Positions 34,247 through 43,438 of a stretch of 64,000 nucleotides of DNA are shown one piece after another (the first letter of the stretch is position 1; each line of letters begins with the position of its first letter). Both the position numbers and the translations under genes were made by a program. The notes below the pieces were generated by a model. It was given only the letters and a program-made list of their open reading frames with translations, did no database searches and had not been told where the DNA came from. Origin of the DNA: SHZI01 sp963802215 (GTDB lineage Bacteria; Pseudomonadota; Gammaproteobacteria; Steroidobacterales; GCA-2729495); assembly GCA_963802215.1 (NCBI GenBank), contig CAWDHQ010000002.1:1293623-1357622 (forward strand), in the 5' to 3' direction.

Positions 34247-35566
34247 TCAATCGCCCATGCAGTACGCAGCGGATTCGGCGAAGACCTGCTTCAGCCGGTA
34301 GCCGCCGGACCGGAACGAGCCGACCATCGAATCAATCTGCGCGCGGTCCGTACCGTCCACCGGCGGGCGCAGGCACACGTTGCGGAAGACCTTCTCGACC
34401 TGGCAGCGCGCGAAGGCGGTGCTGTTGGCGAGTTCCTGGCCCATGGACTTCGCCCCGGCACCGCTCCCGGGCAGCTGGCTGTCCCAGCCCAGCAGCGCGT
34501 TCTGCCCGGTGCGCCAGTAGTTGCTCCACTGGTCGTCGGGCGTGCGGTAGCCGTACTGGAAGGTGGCATCGTTGTTGAAGTACTTGGGCTGGACCACGCC
34601 TGGTGTGTACACGAGGCGGGCCTGCACGGGATCGAAGGTGTAATAGGCGAAGGCCTGGGTCAGCGGGTCCATGCCGATGTGGCACCCGATGCAGTTGTTC
34701 AGGAAGATGCGGCTGTCGCCGCCCGGGCTCCTCGACACGTCCTGGCGGATCCGGTCGGGCACGCCCCGCGTGTCCAGCACCTGCTCCATGTCGCGGCACA
34801 GGTGGTTCAGCATCGTGAAGCGGAACATCGCCCGGTTCGTGCCGGCGATGAAGAAGGACTCGGCTGCGGCGCGTGTCGTGATCACGCCGGCCGTCGCCGA
34901 GTCTGGCAGGCCGCTGACCGCTGTCTGGCTCGAGGCCGTCAGCCGGGCCTTGAGGTCCGCATTCTGGTCCTCCAGCGCCTGGTAGTGGTCATTGCTGGTG
35001 GGCGAATAGGCGGGAATCCCGCCACCGGTGCCGACGTAGACCAGGTTGGCGGACAGCAGGGTGTTGAAGGGCACGTCGTCCCGCACCATGCCGATGACCG
35101 TCGCCGTGTAGTCGTTCAGCGGCACGAACACGCTCTGGTCGCGGTTCGTCCAGGGCGCGGCGAAGTTCTTCAGGGTCACGCTGTAGAAGCTGCTGTTCTC
35201 CATGGCCGTGTAGGCCGCGTCGGTGGCGTTGCTGCCGGCCACGTCCGCCTGCATGTCGGCCAGCACGGCCTCGGTCGGCGGCACGCCGGCCAGCCGCTCG
35301 TGGATGCGGCGCGCCTGTTCCCGCGGGCCAGCGCCCGCAGTACCTGATATCAACGAAGCGGCCAGCACCGGCAGGGCCAAGAGCGCCGTGGTGCGCAAGA
35401 TCCGCCCGCGCGGGGCCGACGTAGCGACGGCAGTGCGCCGTCCTGACAGCAAGGTGATCAAGTTGTGCCCATCCCAAAAGCCTGGCGCCTTGCGCGCCGT
35501 CGTGCATTTAGCTTTGGGAGGAGTCCGGAGTTCTGTGACTCCCTTAACGGTTCGCTTAAAAGTCAA
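34247..35566 (-). CDS. Exported c-type cytochrome-like protein
   Basis: 439 aa from ATG 35566; the first ~50 residues may be non-native and a downstream alternative start before ILRTTALLALPVLAASLISGTAGAG (signal peptide) is likely. One clear heme-binding site: RIFLNNCIGCHIGMDPLTQAF, followed by WSNYWRTGQNALLGWD. The order CxxCH-x-GMDPL is common in DUF1585/1588-type proteins. It lies 16 nt upstream of the LamG di-heme lipoprotein and is probably its redox partner in the periplasm. It diverges from the HzsA-like gene. Confidence 0.72.
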   Translation of the reverse strand: MTFKRTVKGVTELRTPPKAKCTTARKAPGFWDGHNLITLLSGRRTAVATSAPRGRILRTTALLALPVLAASLISGTAGAGPREQARRIHERLAGVPPTEAVLADMQADVAGSNATDAAYTAMENSSFYSVTLKNFAAPWTNRDQSVFVPLNDYTATVIGMVRDDVPFNTLLSANLVYVGTGGGIPAYSPTSNDHYQALEDQNADLKARLTASSQTAVSGLPDSATAGVITTRAAAESFFIAGTNRAMFRFTMLNHLCRDMEQVLDTRGVPDRIRQDVSRSPGGDSRIFLNNCIGCHIGMDPLTQAFAYYTFDPVQARLVYTPGVVQPKYFNNDATFQYGYRTPDDQWSNYWRTGQNALLGWDSQLPGSGAGAKSMGQELANSTAFARCQVEKVFRNVCLRPPVDGTDRAQIDSMVGSFRSGGYRLKQVFAESAAYCMGD

Positions 35567-35646
35567 TGTATTACGTTATCTCGCGCGCATTTGTGCGCCG
35601 CACATCGGCTCCTATGCATAATGGCCTTTGGTTTGGGCGGGCCGTG

Positions 35647-38322
35647 ATGGGGATGATGATGACTGCAAGGATGCGGAGCATTCCGTCGACTGCGCTCGTG
35701 CGCGCGACGGCTCGTTTTCGGGCCGCGCTCGTGGCCGGCTTGCTGGCCGGCGTTGCGTCCTGCGGTGGCGGTGGCGGTGGCGGCGTAGGCGTCGGCAGTG
35801 GTCAGAATCCCGACCCCCTCATTGTCGACGTTCCCATCGCCTACGTTAAGCGACCGGTTCCGGTCGATGACCAGGGCGCCGTCCAGCCCTCCGACGTGCG
35901 CGAGCTACGCACCTTCAACATCGGCGCCGACCTCTTCGTGCGTGAGCGGGCCACAGTATCGGCCGCCGAGATCAATGTCACCAACCGCATCACCGGGGGT
36001 GGCGGCCTTTATGACATCCGCGACCTCGAGATGGCCTGGGATGGCTCGAAGATCGTCTTCGCGATGCGCGGACCCTTCATCGAGGGCGCGGACGAGGAGG
36101 ACCAGCCGACCTGGAACATCTGGGAGTACACCCTCGCCACGGACGACCTGCGCCGCGTCATTCCCTCCGACCTGAATGCCGAGGTTGGCCACGACGTGGC
36201 CCCCCACTACCTGCCGGACGGGCGCATCGTCTTCTCGTCCACGCGGCAGCGACAGTCCAAGGCCGTGTTGCTCGACGAGGGCAAGCCCCAGTTCGACGCC
36301 CAGGATGAGAACCGCAACGAGCCGGCATTCGTCCTGCACGTGATGAACGACGACGGGTCCGACATCCAGCAGATTTCCTTCAACCAGAGCCACGACCTGG
36401 ATCCGACCGTGCTCACGAACGGCCAGGTGCTGTTCACCCGCTGGGACAACGCCGCTGCCAACAACGAGATGAACCTCTACCGGATGAACCCGGACGGGTC
36501 GGGGCTGGAGCTGTACTACGGCGCCCAGAGCCACGCGACCGGCACCGACGGCGCGATCGTGCAGTTCATCCAGCCGCGGGAAATGGCCGATGGCCGTATC
36601 CTGACGATCGTCCGGCCGTTCCAGACGGACGAGGCGGGCGGCGACCTGGTGGCCATCGATGCCGTCAACTTCGTCGAGAACCTGCAGCCCACGGCGCCAA
36701 ATGCCGGCCTGCTCACGGGCCCGGCGCAGGCGCGCGTGGTGGTGAACGACGTGCGCACGGACGACTCGATCTCGCCGGGCGGCGAGTTCAGCTCGGCCTA
36801 TCCCCTGTTCGACGGCACGGAACGGATGTTCGTCATCTGGAGCCCATGCCGCCTGCTGAGCGCCACCCTGCAGATCATTCCCTGCACCGCGGACGCGCTG
36901 GCCGATCCAGCTGCAGTCGCTGCCCCGCCGCTCTATGGCGTCTGGATCTACGACCGGGCCGCGAGCACGCAGCAGCCGGTGTTTGCGCCGGAAGAGGGCA
37001 TCGTCGTCACCGACATCGTGGCCGGCCAGCCCCGCACGGTGCCGCCGATCATCTATGACCTGGACACCACCGGTGCCGCCGACCCCGACCTCCTGGCCGA
37101 GGGCGCCGGCCTGATCGACATTCGCAGCGTCTACGATTTCGACGGCGTTGCCATCGCCGACATCGCCGCGCTCGCCGACCCGGCGGTCACCACGGCCGAC
37201 CAGCGCGAGGCTCGCTTCCTGCGCCTCGAGAAGGCAGTGGCGTTGCCCGACCGGGAGTTCCGCGACTTCGACAACAGCGCCTTCGGCGTCAGCCAGGGCC
37301 AGGGCATGCGGGAGATTCTCGGCTACGTGCCGGTCGAGCCCGACGGCTCGGTGGTTGCCAAGGTGCCCGCGAACGTGCCCCTCGCGATCTCGGTCCTCGA
37401 CCGGGATGGCCGCCGCATCACCAGCCGCCACCAGAACTGGCTGCAGGTCCGGCCCGGCGAAGTACTCACCTGCAATGGCTGCCACGTCACGCAGAGTGGG
37501 GTTTCCCACGGCCGCAAGGCCGCCTTCGCCAGCGTCTGGGCGGGGGCGCCCGCCGACGGCCAGCCCTTCCCGAACACGGAGGGCGCTTTCTTCGCCGACT
37601 TCGGCGAGACGATGGCGCAGGTGAAGAAGCGGATCAGCTGCGCCACGGACTGCGCGCTGATCACGCCGAGCGTCGACGTGGTCTACGACGACATCTGGAC
37701 CGACCCGGTAGCCGCGGGCCGGGCCAAGGACGCGAGCTTCGCCTACCGGTACGCCGACCTGACGACGCCCGTGCCCACCCCGGGGTCCTGCATCACGGAC
37801 TGGGCGCCCGGCTGCCGGATCACGATCAACTACGAGGCGCACATCCACCCGCTCTGGTCCAAGCCCCGCGTGACCCTGGACGTCGACGGTGTGACCGTGC
37901 TCGACGACGACACCTGCACGACGTGCCATTCGCCGACCGACGCGATGCAGGTCGCCCAGGTGCCCGTGGCGCAGCTCGACCTCACCGACGGGCCCTCGGA
38001 CATCGACGCCACGCATTTCAAGGCCTACCGGGAGCTGTTGTCCGGCGACAACGAGCAGGAGTTGAACGGGGCGAACCTCCAGGACCGGCTGATCCAGACC
38101 GGTGTCGATCCCGTCACGGGCGATCCGGTCTTCGCGCCGGTGGGCGTCGATCCCTCGATGAGCACGGCGGGGGCCCTGGCCTCGGGCACCTTCTTCAGCC
38201 GCTTCGCGGCGGGCGAGTCCCACGCGGGCCGGCTCACGCCGGCCGAACTGCGCCTGCTTTCCGAGTGGGTGGACATTGGTGCCCAGTACTACAACGACCC
38301 GTTCCTGGCGCCCCTCGACTGA
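35647..38322 (+). CDS. HzsA-related di-heme lipoprotein with beta-propeller repeats
   Basis: 891 aa from ATG 35647 (ATG 35566 and later ATGs are alternatives). Lipobox LLAGVASC is followed by a Gly linker. TolB/PD40-like propeller blades are visible: YLPDGRIVFSSTRQRQSKA, VMNDDGSDIQQISFNQSHD, LTNGQVLFTRWDN, RMNPDGSGLELYYG. Then comes a segment like the hydrazine-synthase alpha-subunit domain and two heme sites, VLTCNGCHVTQSG and DTCTTCHSPTDA. True hydrazine synthase needs other subunits that are absent, so this is a paralogous periplasmic redox protein. First gene of the rightward cluster. Confidence 0.78.
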   Translation: MGMMMTARMRSIPSTALVRATARFRAALVAGLLAGVASCGGGGGGGVGVGSGQNPDPLIVDVPIAYVKRPVPVDDQGAVQPSDVRELRTFNIGADLFVRERATVSAAEINVTNRITGGGGLYDIRDLEMAWDGSKIVFAMRGPFIEGADEEDQPTWNIWEYTLATDDLRRVIPSDLNAEVGHDVAPHYLPDGRIVFSSTRQRQSKAVLLDEGKPQFDAQDENRNEPAFVLHVMNDDGSDIQQISFNQSHDLDPTVLTNGQVLFTRWDNAAANNEMNLYRMNPDGSGLELYYGAQSHATGTDGAIVQFIQPREMADGRILTIVRPFQTDEAGGDLVAIDAVNFVENLQPTAPNAGLLTGPAQARVVVNDVRTDDSISPGGEFSSAYPLFDGTERMFVIWSPCRLLSATLQIIPCTADALADPAAVAAPPLYGVWIYDRAASTQQPVFAPEEGIVVTDIVAGQPRTVPPIIYDLDTTGAADPDLLAEGAGLIDIRSVYDFDGVAIADIAALADPAVTTADQREARFLRLEKAVALPDREFRDFDNSAFGVSQGQGMREILGYVPVEPDGSVVAKVPANVPLAISVLDRDGRRITSRHQNWLQVRPGEVLTCNGCHVTQSGVSHGRKAAFASVWAGAPADGQPFPNTEGAFFADFGETMAQVKKRISCATDCALITPSVDVVYDDIWTDPVAAGRAKDASFAYRYADLTTPVPTPGSCITDWAPGCRITINYEAHIHPLWSKPRVTLDVDGVTVLDDDTCTTCHSPTDAMQVAQVPVAQLDLTDGPSDIDATHFKAYRELLSGDNEQELNGANLQDRLIQTGVDPVTGDPVFAPVGVDPSMSTAGALASGTFFSRFAAGESHAGRLTPAELRLLSEWVDIGAQYYNDPFLAPLD

Positions 38323-38340
38323 TCCCTGTCACAAACCTTC

Positions 38341-39081
38341 ATGCGCCAGTTGATCCTCATTGCAGCCCTCGTTTTCTTGCCATCCGTCACACCGGCTTAT
38401 GGCAAGACGAGCCACTATGAGGCCGTCGTGGCGGAGCCGTTCCTTGAGCTCCACACGGGACCCGGGCGGGGCTTCCCGGTGTTTCATGTGGTGGACAAGG
38501 GCGAGAAGATCGACGTGGTGAAGCGCCGGACTGACTGGTTCCAGGTGCGCACGGCAAAGGGCGTCGAGGGCTGGGTGAAACTCGAGCAGATGGGCGCCAC
38601 GCTGGATACTGCGGGCCGGCCCACAGCGCTGGATGATCCGACGGCCGATGACTATGTCGGACGGCGCTGGGAGGTGGGGCTCCAGCTGGGTGACCTGGAC
38701 GGCGCGAACGTGATTTCCGTTTACGGCGGGTATCACTTCACCCGGAACCTGTCGACGGAGGTGCGGGTGGGCGACATCAGCGGCGACTACTCCAGCGGCT
38801 GGATCGCGACGGCCGACATCGTGCACCAGCCCTTTCCGGAGTGGCGCGTGTCGCCCTACGCGGCACTCGGCACGGGCGTGATTCACGTCGAGCCGGCGGC
38901 GACGCTGGTCCAGACGGAGGACCGCACGGACCAGGTGGCCCACGTGGGCCTGGGACTCCGGATGTACGTGAGCCGGCGCTTCATGCTCCGGGGTGAGTAC
39001 AACAGCTACCTGGTCTTCACGAGCGGCGACGACAACGAGGAACTGGACGAATGGAAAGCGGGCTTCGCGTTCTTCTTCTGA
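38341..39081 (+). CDS. SH3b plus outer-membrane beta-barrel protein
   Basis: 246 aa. Signal peptide (LILIAALVFLPSVTPAYG), an SH3b domain (VVAEPFLELHTGPGRGFPVFHVVDKGEKIDVVKRRTDWFQVRTAKGVEGWVKLEQM) that may bind peptidoglycan, then an eight-strand-size barrel (GLQLGDLDGANVISVYGGYHFTRNLSTEVRVG ... RYGEYNSYLVF-type strands) ending in Phe-Phe-Phe, the outer-membrane C-terminal signature. It could tie outer membrane to cell wall. It follows the HzsA-like gene by 18 nt and overlaps the next gene by 31 nt. Confidence 0.8.
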   Translation: MRQLILIAALVFLPSVTPAYGKTSHYEAVVAEPFLELHTGPGRGFPVFHVVDKGEKIDVVKRRTDWFQVRTAKGVEGWVKLEQMGATLDTAGRPTALDDPTADDYVGRRWEVGLQLGDLDGANVISVYGGYHFTRNLSTEVRVGDISGDYSSGWIATADIVHQPFPEWRVSPYAALGTGVIHVEPAATLVQTEDRTDQVAHVGLGLRMYVSRRFMLRGEYNSYLVFTSGDDNEELDEWKAGFAFFF

Positions 39082-39710
39082 CCGGGATGGTGGCAGCCAC
39101 GACCGGCTGCAGCCTCTTTGGCCGGGACGAGCCTCCGATGGAGGATGCCGGCGCATCGGCGCCGGTCATTTCCCCGGAGGTGGAGCGGCGCGAGATCACG
39201 ACGCCGAAAATCGATACCGAAGACTTCGAGGTCACCGCCTACTACGGGATGATCAGCGTCGAAGACTTCGGTTCCAACTCGATCTACGGCGCCCGCGCGG
39301 GCTATCACGTGACGGAGGGATTGTTCCTCGAGGGCACCTACGCCATGAGCGGCGACGTCGACCTGTCCAGCGTGGAAGTGCTCGACAAAATCGACCTGCT
39401 CGGCGACGACCGGGACTACAGCTACTACAGCCTGGCGGTCGGCTGGAACCTGTTGCCTGGCGAGGTCTTCCTCGGGCGCAACCACGCCTTCAACTCCGCC
39501 CTCTACGTGACAGGCGGCGCCGGTAACACGAGCTTCGCGGGCGAAGACCTGTTCACCATGTCCTTCGGCGCCGGCTACCGGGTGCTGGCGACGGATTCGA
39601 TTGCGCTGCGCTTCGACGTTCGCGATCACCTGTTCGACAACGACGTGACGGGTGAGGACAAGACCACCCACAACATCGAATTCAGCCTTGGCGTTTCCTG
39701 GTTCTTTTGA
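39051..39710 (+). CDS. Outer-membrane beta-barrel-domain lipoprotein
   Basis: 219 aa. Lipobox near MVAATTGC, a Pro/Glu-rich linker, then an eight-stranded-type barrel: FEVTAYYGMISVEDFGSNSIYGARAGYHVTEGLFLEGTYAMS, YSYYSLAVGWNLLPGEVFLG, HNIEFSLGVSWFF. The pattern matches the outer-membrane beta-barrel domain family often found beside Agl/Pgl-type gliding or TonB-like operons. It overlaps the SH3b gene, indicating translational coupling, and precedes a TlpA-like gene by 7 nt. Confidence 0.78.
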   Translation: MESGLRVLLLTGMVAATTGCSLFGRDEPPMEDAGASAPVISPEVERREITTPKIDTEDFEVTAYYGMISVEDFGSNSIYGARAGYHVTEGLFLEGTYAMSGDVDLSSVEVLDKIDLLGDDRDYSYYSLAVGWNLLPGEVFLGRNHAFNSALYVTGGAGNTSFAGEDLFTMSFGAGYRVLATDSIALRFDVRDHLFDNDVTGEDKTTHNIEFSLGVSWFF

Positions 39711-39717
39711 GGTGCGC

Positions 39718-40239
39718 ATGAACAAGATATTGCCAAAGATGATGGGTTCCGTGGTGATCACGCTGGCGCTGATGTCGGCGCCGGCCGGGAACGGCAGCGC
39801 CGCCGGCGTCGTCGCCAGCCCGGCCGCCGAGTTCAGCCTGAAGTCCCGGTCCGGCGAGGCGGTGTCCCTGGGCGACCTCAAGGGCCAGGTGGTGCTGATC
39901 AACTTCTGGGCGACCTGGTGCGGCCCGTGCCGCAAGGAAATGCCGTTGATGGAGCAGATCCAGAAGAAGTACGCACCACTGGGCTTCACGATGCTCGGCA
40001 TCAACGTGGAGGAGGACACCCGGCTGATGGACGCCTTCCTGAAGGATGTCTCCGTGTCGTTCCCGATCCTCCTCGACCCCGCCAACGGGGTGAGCAAGCT
40101 CTACAACGTGTCGGCGATGCCGAGCACGGTCATCGTCGACCGCAAGGGCAACGTGCGCTTCATCCACCAGGGCTTCCAGCCCGGTGACGAGAGCAAGTAC
40201 CAGGACATGATCCGCCAGCTGATCCGGGAGAAGGCATGA
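39718..40239 (+). CDS. TlpA/ResA-like periplasmic thioredoxin
   Basis: 173 aa. A signal peptide and TlpA fold with active site INFWATWCGPCRKEMPLMEQI and cis-Pro loop SAMPSTVIVD. TlpA/ResA proteins keep heme-binding or other cysteines reduced in the periplasm, which suits a cluster rich in CxxCH proteins. Start ATG 39718. It overlaps the DUF4266 gene by 4 nt. Confidence 0.92.
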   Translation: MNKILPKMMGSVVITLALMSAPAGNGSAAGVVASPAAEFSLKSRSGEAVSLGDLKGQVVLINFWATWCGPCRKEMPLMEQIQKKYAPLGFTMLGINVEEDTRLMDAFLKDVSVSFPILLDPANGVSKLYNVSAMPSTVIVDRKGNVRFIHQGFQPGDESKYQDMIRQLIREKA

Positions 40240-40457
40240 AGTCCGGCGCCGTCATTCTGGTAGCAGGGTTGCTGCTTGCGGGGTGCACCGGCGTCGAGCC
40301 CTGGGTGAAGCCCTACGAGCGGGACCGCCTGGCCGATCCGATCATGAGCTTCGACCGGAACCCGGTGTCGGGCTCCTACATCGACCACGTGCACGAGGCC
40401 CGCGAGGGCGCCCGGGGCGCCTCCGGCAGTTCCGGCGGCGGCTGCGGGTGCAACTGA
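40236..40457 (+). CDS. DUF4266 lipoprotein
   Basis: 73 aa. Lipobox LLLAGC, then the highly conserved DUF4266 body: VEPWVKPYERDRLADPIMSF, YIDHVHEAREGARGASGSSGGGCGCN. The terminal GCGC cluster could bind metal or be a modification site. The family has no assigned function but travels with DUF3570, ApbE and TlpA genes, as here. It overlaps both neighbours by 1-4 nt. Confidence 0.92.
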   Translation: MKSGAVILVAGLLLAGCTGVEPWVKPYERDRLADPIMSFDRNPVSGSYIDHVHEAREGARGASGSSGGGCGCN

Positions 40458-41641
40458 TGATGGTGTCGAACCACTCCGTAGGAGCGGCTTCAGCCGCGAC
40501 CCTGAACCGGTCGCGGCTGAAGCCGCTCCTACTGCTCCTGTTCACCACCTCCGCTCACTCCGGCGTGCTGCCCGAGGAGCGGGTGGACACGCTCTACCAC
40601 TACTACGACGGCGGCGGCGTCGAGATAGACGGGCCGTCACTGCTGGTGCGCAAGTCCGTGGGCGAGAAGGCCTCGGTCTCGGGCAGCTACTACGTGGACA
40701 CGATCAGCAGCGCCTCGATCGACGTCGTGACCACGGGCGCCAGCCCCGACGGCTACGAGGAGGAGCGCACCCAGTATGGCGTGGGCATGGATTTCCTCCG
40801 CGGCGACACGACCATGAGCGTCGGCTACAGCAGCAGCGACGAAACCGACTACCAGGCCGAGACACTGAACTTCGGCATCAGCCAGGACGTGTTCGGCGGG
40901 CTGACGACCATCACCCTCGGCTACGGCAGCGGCGCCGACGAAGTCAGCCGGCGGGGTGACGATATTTTCAGCGAAGAGGTGGATCGCCACGCCTATCGGC
41001 TGGGTCTCACGCAGGTGATCACCCGCGACCTGATCCTGGGCCTGTCTTATGAGGCGGTTGCCGACGAGGGCTACCTGAACAACCCGTATCGCCAGGTGCG
41101 CTACGTGGATCCGGACGACGCAACGAACTGGCTGACCCAGGGCGAGGTGTACCCGGAAACCCGGGTCAGTAATGCCGTAGCCATCCGCGGCAAGTACCAC
41201 CTGCCGTACCGGGCAGCGGTCTCGGGCGAGTACCGCTTCTTCACGGACGACTGGGGCATCGACGCGCACACGGTCGAGGTCGGCTACGTCCACCCGTTCC
41301 GCACCCGGTGGCTCTTCGACTTCAAGTATCGCTTCTACACCCAGTCCGCGGCGGACTTCTTCAGTGACCTGTTCCCCTACGCCAACGCCCAGAACTTCCT
41401 GGCCCGGGACAAGGAGCTCAGCACCTTCCAGGCCCAGGGCCCGCACGCGGGCGTCACTTATACCTTCCTCGACCGGCAGGGCGAACGGCCGCTGAAGAGC
41501 ACCGTCAACCTGTTCGTGGACTACTACATGTATACCTACGACGACTTCCGCGACCTGCGCGCCGACGTCGATGCCGGGACGGAGCCGCTCTACGACTTCG
41601 ACGCTACTGTCCTGCAGCTCTTCGTCTCCCTCTGGTTCTGA
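40457..41641 (+). CDS. DUF3570 outer-membrane protein with REP-encoded signal peptide
   Basis: 394 aa from ATG 40457 (overlapping the DUF4266 stop by one base). DUF3570 body: RVDTLYHYYDGGGVEIDGPSLLVRKSVGEKASVSGSYYVDTISSASIDVVTTGASPDGYEEERTQYGVG, then repeated barrel strands ending LFVSLWF. It is a predicted outer-membrane barrel. Residues ~8-28 are encoded by a REP pair (40478-40532), and the second arm, SRLKPLL, runs into LLLLFTTSAHS to make the signal peptide. Without the REP there is no other plausible start, apart from a possible non-ATG codon. Confidence 0.85.
   Translation: MMVSNHSVGAASAATLNRSRLKPLLLLLFTTSAHSGVLPEERVDTLYHYYDGGGVEIDGPSLLVRKSVGEKASVSGSYYVDTISSASIDVVTTGASPDGYEEERTQYGVGMDFLRGDTTMSVGYSSSDETDYQAETLNFGISQDVFGGLTTITLGYGSGADEVSRRGDDIFSEEVDRHAYRLGLTQVITRDLILGLSYEAVADEGYLNNPYRQVRYVDPDDATNWLTQGEVYPETRVSNAVAIRGKYHLPYRAAVSGEYRFFTDDWGIDAHTVEVGYVHPFRTRWLFDFKYRFYTQSAADFFSDLFPYANAQNFLARDKELSTFQAQGPHAGVTYTFLDRQGERPLKSTVNLFVDYYMYTYDDFRDLRADVDAGTEPLYDFDATVLQLFVSLWF
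40478..40532. repeat. REP inverted pair at the start of the DUF3570 gene
   Basis: GTAGGAGCGGCTTCAGCCGC...GCGGCTGAAGCCGCTCCTAC, 55 bp, in frame within the signal-peptide-coding region. Confidence 0.92.
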
Positions 41642-41691
41642 CGCCCCGCCGGGCGTTACCATCCGGGCCAGCATCTTCCCGACGAGCGTCC

Positions 41692-42660
41692 ATGCGCTGC
41701 ACCCGGGCCTTCGCTCTCCTGTTCGTACTCTTCTCCGCCCCCGTCCGGGCGGAGTGGTACAGCGACGCCCGCGAGAAGATGGGCACGAAGGTCGAGATCC
41801 AGCTGTGGGCCGACAGCGAGGCCGATGCGCGGCCGTTGCTGGCCGCGGGCATGGCGGAATTCGACCGCATCGAAGGGTGGATGAGCACCTACAGGGAGGA
41901 TTCGGAGATTTCCCGGGTAAACCGGCTCGCCGCCCGGGAGCCCGTCAGGGTGTCGGCCGAACTTTTTGGCATCGTCCGGAAATCCCTGGAGCTGTCCGCG
42001 GTGTCGGATGGCGCCTTCGACATCACGTTCGACAGCGTGGGCAAACTTTACGATTTCCGGGCCGGTGTGCGGCCGGATGCCGAGTCGATCCGCAAGAGTC
42101 TCCCCGACATCAACTACCGCCACGTGGTCCTCGATCCGGCGGCGTCGACCATCCGCTTCACGAAGGAGGGGACCCGCATCAACCTGGGCGGGATCGGCAA
42201 GGGCTACTCCTGCGAGCGCGTGATCCAGCTCCTGCGCAAGGCCGGCGTGAAGAATGCGCTCGCGAATGCGGGGGGCGACACGCGGCTGCTCGGCGACCGG
42301 CGCGGCAAGCCCTGGATGGTGGGCATCCGGGACCCCGACGACGGCGAGCGATGGGTGACGCGCCTCGCCCTGGCCGACGAGGCCATCTCCACCTCCGGTG
42401 ACTACGAGCGCTTCTTCGACGAGGACGGCATCCGTTACCACCACATCCTGGACCCGAAGAGCGGTACGTCGGCAGGCGGGGTCCGCAGCGTGACGGTGAT
42501 CGGTCCTGATGCCACGGTGACCGACGGCCTGTCGACGGCGGTCTTCGTGATGGGTCCTGAGCGCGGGCTCGCGCTCATCGAGGCAACGCCCGGCTATGCC
42601 GCCGTCATCATCGACGCCGGTCGAAACGTCCGTTTCTCGACAGCGTTGAAGTCCCGCTAG
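41692..42660 (+). CDS. apbE: FAD:protein FMN transferase (ApbE family)
   Basis: 322 aa, exported (LFVLFSAPVRA). ApbE attaches FMN covalently to Thr/Ser of periplasmic flavoproteins. Visible motifs are MGTKVEIQLW, EFDRIEGWMSTYREDSEISRVN, GAFDITFDSVGKLYDF, RINLGGIGKGYSCERVIQLL (FAD site), NAGGDTRLLGD, ISTSGDYERFF and HHILDPKSG with the Mg-binding T/D near VTDGLSTAVFVMG. A flavoprotein partner should exist; none with an obvious flavinylation motif is evident in the window. Last gene before the c-di-GMP riboswitch. Confidence 0.95.
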   Translation: MRCTRAFALLFVLFSAPVRAEWYSDAREKMGTKVEIQLWADSEADARPLLAAGMAEFDRIEGWMSTYREDSEISRVNRLAAREPVRVSAELFGIVRKSLELSAVSDGAFDITFDSVGKLYDFRAGVRPDAESIRKSLPDINYRHVVLDPAASTIRFTKEGTRINLGGIGKGYSCERVIQLLRKAGVKNALANAGGDTRLLGDRRGKPWMVGIRDPDDGERWVTRLALADEAISTSGDYERFFDEDGIRYHHILDPKSGTSAGGVRSVTVIGPDATVTDGLSTAVFVMGPERGLALIEATPGYAAVIIDAGRNVRFSTALKSR

Positions 42661-42744
42661 CGTTTTACATAAGCGCAAGCCAATATGACTCATGGGCCGG
42701 AGGACGTGAGCAAGGTCGCAGGATTCGCCGGCGGAAATTGTCAA

Positions 42745-42843
42745 CATTCCCGACAAGGGCAAACCCGCTGAAAGGCGGGGACGCAAAGCCACCGGTCTGC
42801 CGGCGGACGCAAGTTCGTCAATGACAGCGGAGCTGCCGGACTG
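42745..42843 (+). ncRNA. Cyclic di-GMP-I (GEMM) riboswitch
   Basis: The conserved core is present in order: AGGGCAAACC, GAAA tetraloop closing a G/C stem, GGGGACGCAAAGCC (tetraloop receptor and ligand pocket), a CCGGTCTGCCGG stem, and a terminal GCGGAGCTGCCGG. This is the classic GEMM-I layout. It lies about 90 nt before the TlpA-like gene at 42933 and after apbE, so it should control the 42933-52620 operon. A small G/C hairpin near 42858-42876 may be part of the expression platform. On/off direction cannot be read. Confidence 0.9.
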
Positions 42844-42932
42844 CAGCGCGGTCGTCAGACTGCGCGTTCGCGCGTCCCCCACACCAGCGATCTGCCCTTG
42901 TATGCTGAACGCGGAACACGGGAAGAATCGGG

Positions 42933-43427
42933 ATGCGCACGCTGTCTCTGACCATGCTCCTCACGGCACTCCTGTTGCCGGCGCTGGCCATTGCATCGGC
43001 CGCCGTCGTCCCCGGGCAGCCGGCACCCGACTTTGCGCTGAAGAATGCCGCCGGCGACAACCTGCGCCTGTCGGAATGGAAGGGCGAGGTGGTGCTGCTC
43101 TCCTTCTGGGCCGACTGGTGCGGCCGCTGCGGCGACCAGCTGCAGCAGCTGGAGCAGCTGCAGAAGCAGTACGAGGGGCGCGGTGTCCGCGTCGTCACGG
43201 TCAAGATCGACGGCGATGCCAGCGCGGCGCGGGAAGCCGCCGCCCGCTCGCCACTGTTGGTCCTCCATGACAGCGACCAGTCCGTTGCCCGCCAGTACGA
43301 ACTTTCCAACCTGCCGTTGACAGTGCTCGTGGATGCCCACGGCAAGGTCCGGCATGTGCACGAGAAGTACCGGGGCGGTGACGACGCCCTCTACGACGAG
43401 GAGCTGGCTGCTCTTCTCCAGGAGTGA
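42933..43427 (+). CDS. TlpA/ResA-like thioredoxin, first gene of riboswitch operon
   Basis: 164 aa. Signal peptide (MLLTALLLPALAIASA), then GQPAPDFALKNAAGDNLRLSEWKGEVVLLSFWADWCGRCGDQLQQLEQLQ with a CxxC active site of sequence CGRC, and cis-Pro in LSNLPLTVLVD. It differs from the neighbour at 39718 (CGPC), so two separate thiol reductants serve the cluster. Start ATG 42933 with GGGAAG upstream. First gene behind the c-di-GMP riboswitch. Confidence 0.9.
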   Translation: MRTLSLTMLLTALLLPALAIASAAVVPGQPAPDFALKNAAGDNLRLSEWKGEVVLLSFWADWCGRCGDQLQQLEQLQKQYEGRGVRVVTVKIDGDASAAREAAARSPLLVLHDSDQSVARQYELSNLPLTVLVDAHGKVRHVHEKYRGGDDALYDEELAALLQE

Positions 43428-43438
43428 AGGACGAATCC

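Noticed and set aside
35905..38223. 772-codon frame antisense to the HzsA-like gene
   Set aside because: No recognisable domains, Val/Arg/His-rich as expected for a shadow frame.
34247..38322. Anammox-type hydrazine synthase locus
   Set aside because: Only an alpha-like protein is present; beta/gamma subunits and hydrazine dehydrogenase are absent.
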